6,998 bases of DNA from Pseudomonadota bacterium (GTDB taxonomy: Bacteria > Pseudomonadota > Gammaproteobacteria > Burkholderiales > Burkholderiaceae_B), in assembly GCA_023427945.1 (NCBI GenBank), contig JAEYZR010000363.1, forward strand, positions 1-6,998, in the 5' to 3' direction. The position numbers and the translations under genes were made by a program. Positions 1 to 5,106 of this stretch are shown one piece after another (position 1 is the stretch's first letter; each line of letters opens with the position of its first letter). Under the pieces are notes generated by a model. The model was not told the origin of the DNA, searched no databases, and worked only from the letters and a program-made list of their open reading frames with translations.

Positions 1-95
1 TGACCCACGTCGTGACGCTTTTTCGACTGGATGGACGGACACACGCTCTGATGAAAGAAGACGAGGAAATCGAGGATCATCGTTATGAACATTGA
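1..95 (+). CDS. sctO: 3' end of an upstream gene, probably sctO (T3SS stalk protein)
   Basis: The reading frame beginning at base 3 stays open for 30 codons and stops with TGA at 93-95, so only the C-terminus is visible. The tail is charged and acidic, ending in KEDEEIEDHRYEH. This resembles the Glu-rich tails of SctO/YscO stalk proteins, small coiled-coil proteins that link the SctN ATPase to the SctV gate. The position directly before sctP is the usual place for sctO. The end overlaps the sctP start by 11 bases, in keeping with the packing of the operon. A second frame is open from base 2 to the TGA at 86-88, but its third codon positions are poor in G/C, so I prefer the frame given. The identification rests mostly on position; the existence of an upstream partial gene is more certain than its name. 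Confidence 0.5.
   Translation, partial: THVVTLFRLDGRTHALMKEDEEIEDHRYEH
72..76 (+). promoter_or_regulatory. Shine-Dalgarno for sctP
   Basis: GAGGA ends 8 bases before the ATG at 85, which is good spacing for a ribosome binding site and supports that start. It lies inside the end of the upstream reading frame. It is the clearest ribosome binding site in the operon; the later genes have weak or no such site and seem to rely on coupling. Confidence 0.6.
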
Positions 96-1155
96 TACGA
101 CTGCATTGATCAGCGGCCATCAGAATAAGGACCTCTCCCCCGGTCCTGATGACAGGCAGGGCCTGGACGGGCTGATGCGGCACGCGATGACAAGAACGCG
201 ACGCACCCCGTCGGAACAACACGTTCACCGTAATGCTGGAACGGGCGGGCAGGACGACACGGCAAACGAAACAGTCAGCTTGCCCGTCAAATTCACCATG
301 ACCGCCCCGGAAATCGAGAAAGATGACGACGATGGCGAGCTGGCCATGCCCTCGGCTTTGCCCATGCAGGTTCTGGTGTATGTGGATTTCCCTAATACGG
401 CAGTCGTGCCGGACACTGCGCTGGGCAAGAATGACGTTTCCGCACGCCCAACGCCAGACACGGCCCTGAGCAAGAACGACCTTTTCGCAGGCCCAGCGCC
501 AGACACAATCCTGAGCAAGAACGACCTTGCCGCACGCCCAGCGCCGGGCACTGCTGCGCAAAGCCAGCCGCCGGTGTCCTCCGACCATCAGGGCATAGCC
601 GCGACCACGATGGCCCTCGATACGCCAGCGTCCGTACCTGCCGATGCAGGTTTTACCGGATTCAAAAAGCCCGACGAACCTGCCAGGCAGCAGCAGACGG
701 CACACGGCGTGACCAACACGACACCGGTGATGACCGCGAATGTCGAACCGGTTAGCTCCGAAAGACAGCCGTCGCACCCATCCACACCGAACCAGGCGCC
801 TGCACCATCCTCCCCTGCCGACATCGCAAGCGACAAGCCGCTTGATCGAACCATGGCGGACGGCACGAGGGCAACCGGCACGATCGAGCACGCCTCATCG
901 GACAGCGTCGAAATGACTTACCGCTTTAAATCATGGGGGCCCACCGAATCAGTGTCCTTGAAACTCGACCGCGTCCACCCGGGCGCGCAAATGCTTGCGG
1001 CGGCATCCAGCGTACAGGTGCACAAGGTTCTTGCCGACGCACTGGATCAATCCAGGCGCGGTGCGAAGGGCCAGCCTTCCATGCGCCTGACCTCCGATGC
1101 CTTCGAGGATGTCTCCGAACGTGCTGATGAACGGAGCCGTCAACGCTCATCATGA
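85..1155 (+). CDS. sctP: T3SS needle-length ruler / substrate-specificity switch protein SctP (YscP/HrpP type)
   Basis: The 356-residue protein is hydrophilic with no membrane segment. Residues ~100-265 are rich in Pro, Ala, Thr and Ser, as expected of the extended ruler part of SctP. Three tandem 15-residue repeats lie at 109-153. The C-terminal part (~265-325) looks like the T3S4/HrpP switch domain, with a YRFKSWG core at 280-286 followed by an amphipathic strand and a helix. Known role of the family: SctP is itself secreted, measures needle length, and through its C-terminal domain contacts SctU to switch export from needle subunits to translocators and effectors. The start at 85 is supported by the ribosome binding site at 72-76. 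The gene ends in an ATGA overlap with sctQ. SctP proteins diverge fast, so the call rests on the C-terminal motif, composition and position between sctO and sctQ. At 356 residues it is shorter than Yersinia YscP (about 515). Confidence 0.82.
   Translation: MNIDTTALISGHQNKDLSPGPDDRQGLDGLMRHAMTRTRRTPSEQHVHRNAGTGGQDDTANETVSLPVKFTMTAPEIEKDDDDGELAMPSALPMQVLVYVDFPNTAVVPDTALGKNDVSARPTPDTALSKNDLFAGPAPDTILSKNDLAARPAPGTAAQSQPPVSSDHQGIAATTMALDTPASVPADAGFTGFKKPDEPARQQQTAHGVTNTTPVMTANVEPVSSERQPSHPSTPNQAPAPSSPADIASDKPLDRTMADGTRATGTIEHASSDSVEMTYRFKSWGPTESVSLKLDRVHPGAQMLAAASSVQVHKVLADALDQSRRGAKGQPSMRLTSDAFEDVSERADERSRQRSS
409..543 (+). repeat. Three tandem 45-bp repeats inside sctP
   Basis: Three in-frame 45-bp units lie at 409-453, 454-498 and 499-543, followed by a degenerate fragment encoding PGTA. 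They encode PDTALGKNDVSARPT, PDTALSKNDLFAGPA and PDTILSKNDLAARPA. By hand count, units 2 and 3 match at about 39 of 45 bases and unit 1 matches the others at about 35-36 of 45. Because the unit is a multiple of three, gain or loss of copies would change protein length by 15 residues without a frameshift. The phase of the unit is arbitrary. Confidence 0.9.
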
Positions 1156-2246
1156 AGAATGCAAAGAGGTCCGAACTGGCATTGCGCGCAATCGATCCAG
1201 CAACCGTTGCGCAGAAGAATCGCCTGCTGGCTTCAGGCGTGAAAGATTTGTCCATCGCGCGCCTTGACCGCGCCGAACCTTATGTCGCACTGGACACCCG
1301 GATAAACGGACAGCGCTGCATCGCCTTCGTTGCACTCCAGCAGTTGATCGATCACTGGCTCGGTGAGGCCACGCTGCCAGCCGCGCAAATGGACGAGGAG
1401 ATCACGCAGCGTTTCATCAAGGACGCATACCTGCAGCAGAGCCTGCCCACGCCATCGCGATATCTGGCCTGGGAAGGGCTGGTCGGTCTGGCGCAGACGC
1501 AAGCCTACGACAATCCGTTGCTGCTTTTGAAGGGCGGCCCGTTCGACATTTTCCTGCCCGAGCTACCCGCAGACTTCAGCCATGACGGCGGGGCGGTGCA
1601 CCCTGACATCCCGGTCCGCCTTCAAATGACGATAGGTGTGCTGCACTTGCCTGCTTCGGCCCTTGTCGGCATATCGGCAGGCGATGTGATGCGCGTACCT
1701 CGGCAAATGGGTCTGGCCCGTGTAGCGGGTGTGCCCATTTTTTCTTTTCAGATTGACGGAGATTATCTGATGATCGAAACGACTCTCAACGATGAACAGC
1801 ACACCGTTGCGCTTGACGACCGGGACGATGAAGGCGATTATCCGGTCGACTTCCAGACCGGCGAGCCCGCCTCGAACAAGGACCTCTCCAATGCCGGGGA
1901 GATTGGCTGTCCGGAAGCACCCGCCCACGCTGCCTCGACGGCCCCCCTCGACGCAGACGGCCAGGCACCGCATTTCGACCATGCGCCAGGCGCGCTCAGC
2001 GTGGAGGATTTGCCTGTCGCGATTTCCTTCGTGTTGAGCCGCTGCACCATGCGTGTGGCACAACTCGGCACCTTTCAACCGGGCATGACGCTGCCACTGG
2101 AGCATCCCACGCCTTATGTGGATGTGATGGCGGGTTCCATCCGTCTGGCCCGTGGGGAGCTGGTGCGTGTGGGCCAGGATCTGGGCGTGGAACTCATCGA
2201 TGTCTTTTCGGAAAAGACCGCCCGGCAGACTGAGACGACACCATGA
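1152..2246 (+). CDS. sctQ: T3SS cytoplasmic sorting-platform / C-ring protein SctQ
   Basis: This 364-residue soluble protein carries two SPOA (surface presentation of antigens) domains. SPOA1 is at ~153-210, from IPVRLQMTIG to YLMIE. SPOA2 is at ~286-352, with the typical ending RLARGELVRVGQDLGVELIDVF split across 331-352. An acidic, low-complexity linker (~213-282) joins them. The family forms pods under the injectisome with SctK and SctL, binds chaperone-substrate complexes and sets the order of secretion. The protein is somewhat longer than Yersinia YscQ (307), mainly through the linker. It is a single undivided gene, unlike the split hrcQA/hrcQB of Pseudomonas syringae. The ATG overlaps the sctP stop as ATGA, and the only nearby Shine-Dalgarno-like site (GGAG at 1133-1136) is distant, so translational coupling is likely. 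Many SctQ genes also make a short C-terminal product from an internal start; a weak candidate is listed separately. Confidence 0.93.
   Translation: MKNAKRSELALRAIDPATVAQKNRLLASGVKDLSIARLDRAEPYVALDTRINGQRCIAFVALQQLIDHWLGEATLPAAQMDEEITQRFIKDAYLQQSLPTPSRYLAWEGLVGLAQTQAYDNPLLLLKGGPFDIFLPELPADFSHDGGAVHPDIPVRLQMTIGVLHLPASALVGISAGDVMRVPRQMGLARVAGVPIFSFQIDGDYLMIETTLNDEQHTVALDDRDDEGDYPVDFQTGEPASNKDLSNAGEIGCPEAPAHAASTAPLDADGQAPHFDHAPGALSVEDLPVAISFVLSRCTMRVAQLGTFQPGMTLPLEHPTPYVDVMAGSIRLARGELVRVGQDLGVELIDVFSEKTARQTETTP
1988..2003 (+). promoter_or_regulatory. Possible internal translation start for a short SctQ-C product
   Basis: An in-frame GTG at 2001-2003 (codon 284) sits just before SPOA2 and has AGG at 1988-1990, 10 bases upstream. 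Starting here would give an 81-residue protein made of SPOA2 alone. This is close to the known internal products YscQ-C (about 90 residues) and SpaO-S, the latter from a GTG start. The ribosome binding site is weak and no ATG is suitably placed in frame; the nearest are codons 207 and 300. The start is inferred from family behaviour. Confidence 0.25.
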
Positions 2247-2944
2247 TGATGGACAATCCTGTCCTTTTGATCGGCACGTTGGCGCTGGCCACGCTGGCGC
2301 CTTTCGTGCTGGCCGTGGGTAGTTGCTTCCTGAAGTTCTCGGTGGTCTTTGCGTTGCTGCGCAATGGCATTGGGCTGCAGCAAGTGCCATCGAACATGGT
2401 GCTCAATGGCATCGCAGTGATCATGACGGCTTTCGTGATGATGCCGATCTTCAATCAGGCTCAAAATTACTACCGTGATCAGCAGATCGATCTGAGCAAT
2501 CCCGCTTCGTTGCAGCTGTTCCTGGACGAAGGGCTTTCACCCTACCGAAAGTACCTCGCCCGCTACGCCAGCCCAGAAATGGTGCAGTTCTTTGGCGAAT
2601 TGCACGAAGCTCAGTTGCGCGACGACACGCAGGCGGACAGTCAGGCCCCGGCGCGTACCCCGGATGACCGCATCGACCCCGAACAGGCTTCGCTGCTCAC
2701 ACTACTTCCCGCCTACGCCCTGAGTGAACTCAAGAGCGCGTTCGAGATCGGCTTCTACATCTATCTGCCCTTTGTCGTCGTGGATATGCTGGTGTCCAAC
2801 GTGTTGCTGGCATTGGGGATGATGATGATGAGTCCCGTCACGATCGCACTTCCCATCAAACTCATTCTGTTCGTCATGATGGATGGCTGGGAAAAGATCG
2901 TGAAAGGCATGATCCTGCAATACGTCCAGCTGGCCGGCCAATAG
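2243..2944 (+). CDS. sctR: T3SS export-gate membrane protein SctR (FliP/YscR family)
   Basis: SctR is a core subunit of the helical SctRST export gate in the inner membrane and is homologous to flagellar FliP. The 233-residue product has hydrophobic segments at about 6-28, 50-69, 168-192 and 197-214. Family signatures are clear: LLRNGIGLQQVPSNMVLNG at 38-56, and the long C-terminal signature through SAFEIGFYIYLPFVVVDMLV (165-184) to LPIKLILFVMMDGW (203-216). Between ~120 and 152 is a polar Asp/Gln/Ala/Pro-rich stretch that makes the protein longer than YscR (about 217). The coding region begins with three consecutive ATG codons (2243, 2246, 2249), the first two overlapping the sctQ stop at 2244-2246. 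The exact first residue is therefore open among these, and I use the outermost. Confidence 0.97.
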   Translation: MMMDNPVLLIGTLALATLAPFVLAVGSCFLKFSVVFALLRNGIGLQQVPSNMVLNGIAVIMTAFVMMPIFNQAQNYYRDQQIDLSNPASLQLFLDEGLSPYRKYLARYASPEMVQFFGELHEAQLRDDTQADSQAPARTPDDRIDPEQASLLTLLPAYALSELKSAFEIGFYIYLPFVVVDMLVSNVLLALGMMMMSPVTIALPIKLILFVMMDGWEKIVKGMILQYVQLAGQ

Positions 2945-2954
2945 CGCTCGTCTC

Positions 2955-3209
2955 ATGCACAACCTACTTTACGCTGCTGACCAGGCCCTCTATCTGATCG
3001 TGGTGCTCTCGGCTGTCCCTATCGCGGTAGCCACGATCGTGGGTTTGCTCGTTGCCCTCCTGCAGGCTGTCACCCACCTGCAAGAGCAGACGCTGCCGTT
3101 CGGACTGAAGCTTCTGTCGGTCTGTATATGCATTTATGTCATGTCGGGCTGGCTGGGTGCGAGGTTGCTGAACTTCGGCAATATCATTCTCACCGCTGCG
3201 TTTTCGTAA
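2955..3209 (+). CDS. sctS: T3SS export-gate membrane protein SctS (FliQ/YscS family)
   Basis: This 84-residue protein has two membrane helices, at ~11-37 and ~48-72, the normal size and plan of the family. The signature LLQAVTHLQEQTLPF at 35-49 covers the conserved turn between the helices. In known structures four or five SctS hairpins wrap the SctR-SctT helix to close the export pore. The gene begins 10 bases after the sctR stop, the only non-overlapping junction in the operon. No convincing ribosome binding site precedes its ATG, so expression probably depends on ribosomes finishing sctR. It ends in a TAATG overlap with sctT. Confidence 0.97.
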   Translation: MHNLLYAADQALYLIVVLSAVPIAVATIVGLLVALLQAVTHLQEQTLPFGLKLLSVCICIYVMSGWLGARLLNFGNIILTAAFS

Positions 3210-3991
3210 TGCCCGCCGTCTCGACGATCAGCTTCGACAAAGCCATGCTGATGCTGCCCCTGGGCCTGGCTCGCATCACCCCGGTATTGATGTTTCTACC
3301 CATGCTGGGGGAGAAGACCCTGGGGCGAGGCATGTTGCGGGCCGCGTTCATGGCGCTGCTGTGTCTAGGTCTGCTGCCTGTCTTCACGCGGCCGGACCTC
3401 GATCTTCAAGCGCTGTATCTGCCGGCCGCCCTGTTCAAGGAAGCATTGATCGGGTTGATCATTGGCCTGGCGCTGGCGGCGCCTTATTACGCGGCAACCA
3501 CAATGGGGGACCTGCTGGACAACCAGCGCGGTGCCACGATTGCCCAGTCGATCGACCCTACCGCTGGTATCGAGACCTCGCTGCTGGGTTCTTTCATGGG
3601 TTTTCTGTGGGCCGTGCTGTTCTTTTCGGGTGGCGGACTGCCGTGGATACTGACGACGCTCTCGCAGAGCTATCGGCATATTCCTCTGGACGGCGTGCTG
3701 GCCCTGGACATGCCGACCGTGCTTGCGCTTGCAAAAATGCTCGGGCAAGCTGTGCAGGCAGGTATCGTGGCTGCGGCACCTGCTGTCGCGGTCCTGCTGC
3801 TCATGGACATTGGCCTGGGCATACTTTCCAGGTTTGCCGCCCAACTCAATCCGTTCTCACTGGCCCTCACGGTCAAGAGCCTGGCGGCGGTCATGGTGCT
3901 GCTGCTCTATGTGTCCAGTGGCACGTTCAATACCATGAACCAGCTTCTTCACGCCTGGCCGCTTGAACGGCTGCTGCCTGCCTCACCATGA
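3209..3991 (+). CDS. sctT: T3SS export-gate membrane protein SctT (FliR/YscT family)
   Basis: The 260-residue protein is very hydrophobic, with about six membrane segments (roughly 11-31, 42-60, 72-96, 122-150, 175-204, 214-236). The length agrees with YscT (about 261). Family motifs are GDLLDNQRGATIAQSIDP at 100-117 and MDIGLGILSRFAAQLNPFSL at 199-218. SctT completes the SctR5SctT1 assembly and contributes the closing plug of the export gate. The frame is open upstream to an ATG at 3128 that would add 27 residues within sctS. I chose 3209 because it overlaps the sctS stop as TAATG, matches family length, and the added residues are polar and Cys/His-rich, unlike an SctT N-terminus. The gene ends in an ATGA overlap with sctU. 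Confidence 0.97.
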   Translation: MPAVSTISFDKAMLMLPLGLARITPVLMFLPMLGEKTLGRGMLRAAFMALLCLGLLPVFTRPDLDLQALYLPAALFKEALIGLIIGLALAAPYYAATTMGDLLDNQRGATIAQSIDPTAGIETSLLGSFMGFLWAVLFFSGGGLPWILTTLSQSYRHIPLDGVLALDMPTVLALAKMLGQAVQAGIVAAAPAVAVLLLMDIGLGILSRFAAQLNPFSLALTVKSLAAVMVLLLYVSSGTFNTMNQLLHAWPLERLLPASP

Positions 3992-5064
3992 GCGCCAGCG
4001 CCAAGACCGAACAGCCCACCGAAAAGAAAAAACGGGATGCGAGCAAGAAAGGGCAAATCTGGCGCAGCCAGGATCTGATTACGCTCATCATGCTGTTTGG
4101 CGGGATATGTCTGCTGCGTTATGGTTTTTCGCTGGCCGACATCATCCGGCATCTGCTGCAGACAGGCGGAGATGGCTTTCAGATGTCCGTGCCGGAGTAC
4201 GTGAAAAAAATGCTGACCGTGTTCTTCAAGATTACGGCCATGATGATCGGCGGGACCATGTTGTTGTCCGTCCTGCCCAATCTTCTGATGTCGCGCTTTC
4301 GCCTGGCCTCGCAGGCCGTCAAGATTGATTTTGCCGCACTCAACCCCGTTGCCGGTTTCAAGAAGATATTCAACCTCAGAACCGTCAAGGACTCGGTCAA
4401 GGCGTGCCTCTATCTTGTCGTTTTTATCTGTGCGGCCAAGGTGTTCTGGACCACCCATCGCATACAGATTCTCGGGCTGTACCGGCTGACGCCGCAGGGC
4501 AGTGCGACCGCCCTGCGAGACCTGGCCTTCGGGCTGGCGGCCACCCTGCTGGGAGCCGCCCTGGTCGTCGCGCTCATCGACATGCTGCTTGAATACGTGC
4601 TCTACATCCGCGAGCTGAAAATGACGCGCGAAGAAGTCAGGCGTGAGTTCAAGGATCAGTTCGGCACGCCCGAGATCAAACAGGAGCGTCGCCGCCTCGG
4701 CCATGAATTATTGTCTGGTGAAGTCATGGCGAATGTGGAGCAGTCGAACTTCGTGCTGGCCAACCCCACGCACATTGCGATAGGAATCTACATCAATCCG
4801 GAAATTTCCATACTGCCTTTCATTTCCGTGATGGAGATCGACGAACATGCGCTGGCCGTGATTGCCCGGGCGCGTGAAATCGGCATTCCAGTGATCAGGG
4901 ATATTCCCCTGGCCCGTCGGATCTTCGAACAGAATCGCCGTTATTCCTTTGTTTCCGAAGACTGCCTGGAGGAGATCGGCAATGTATTGCGATGGCTGAT
5001 GGACGTGGAGAAAAGCCGTCAGGCGCAATACGAGGCGTTGCACACCGGCAAGGACAATCCCTGA
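3988..5064 (+). CDS. sctU: T3SS autocleaving export-switch protein SctU (FlhB/YscU family)
   Basis: The 358-residue protein starts with the family hallmark TEQPTEKKKRDASKKGQ (7-23), followed by four membrane segments (about 29-50, 74-101, 136-153, 177-206). A cytoplasmic domain from ~210 carries the autocleavage site N259-P260-T261-H262 (bases 4762-4773). Family members cut themselves between Asn and Pro, and this conformation is needed for the switch from early to late substrates together with SctP. The catalytic site is intact, so the protein should be functional. The linker motif usually written as EGDPxxK in FlhB/YscU is read here as FGTPEIK (225-231), a divergence in the hinge leading to the cleavage domain. 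The ATG overlaps the sctT stop; no ribosome binding site is evident. This is the last + strand gene, and the next gene is convergent. Confidence 0.98.
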   Translation: MSASAKTEQPTEKKKRDASKKGQIWRSQDLITLIMLFGGICLLRYGFSLADIIRHLLQTGGDGFQMSVPEYVKKMLTVFFKITAMMIGGTMLLSVLPNLLMSRFRLASQAVKIDFAALNPVAGFKKIFNLRTVKDSVKACLYLVVFICAAKVFWTTHRIQILGLYRLTPQGSATALRDLAFGLAATLLGAALVVALIDMLLEYVLYIRELKMTREEVRREFKDQFGTPEIKQERRRLGHELLSGEVMANVEQSNFVLANPTHIAIGIYINPEISILPFISVMEIDEHALAVIARAREIGIPVIRDIPLARRIFEQNRRYSFVSEDCLEEIGNVLRWLMDVEKSRQAQYEALHTGKDNP

Positions 5065-5106
5065 CGCCCGGACCGTCCCTCACGGCAGCGATATGAGCCC
5101 GGCGAC
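5065..5106. other. Convergent intergenic gap, no clear terminator
   Basis: Only 42 bases separate the stops of sctU and the opposing histidine kinase gene. The best inverted repeat is CCGT-loop-ACGG, a 4-bp stem too weak to call, and no T-run follows on either strand. Termination may be Rho-dependent or may occur inside the opposite gene. Confidence 0.5.

Noticed and set aside
225..1335. Several 60-110 codon - strand frames opposite sctP and the sctQ start
   Set aside because: Antisense shadows of low-complexity, GC-rich coding sequence with no ribosome binding site pattern or domain evidence.
1563..2390. 275-codon open frame on the - strand across sctQ and the start of sctR
   Set aside because: Lies antisense to clear SPOA-domain coding sequence; the product is His/Arg/Cys-rich with no recognisable domain, as expected for a shadow frame in GC-rich DNA.
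3128..3208. Longer sctT start at 3128
   Set aside because: It would overlap sctS by 82 bases and add a polar 27-residue leader not typical of SctT; the TAATG start at 3209 fits better.
3361..3966. 201-codon + strand frame inside sctT
   Set aside because: Overlaps SctT signature motifs in another frame; its product is Gly/Arg/Ala-rich and does not resemble a membrane or soluble family.
3949..4704. 251-codon open frame on the - strand inside sctU
   Set aside because: Antisense to the well-conserved SctU; composition (Gln, His, Gly-rich) is that of a shadow frame and no motif is seen.
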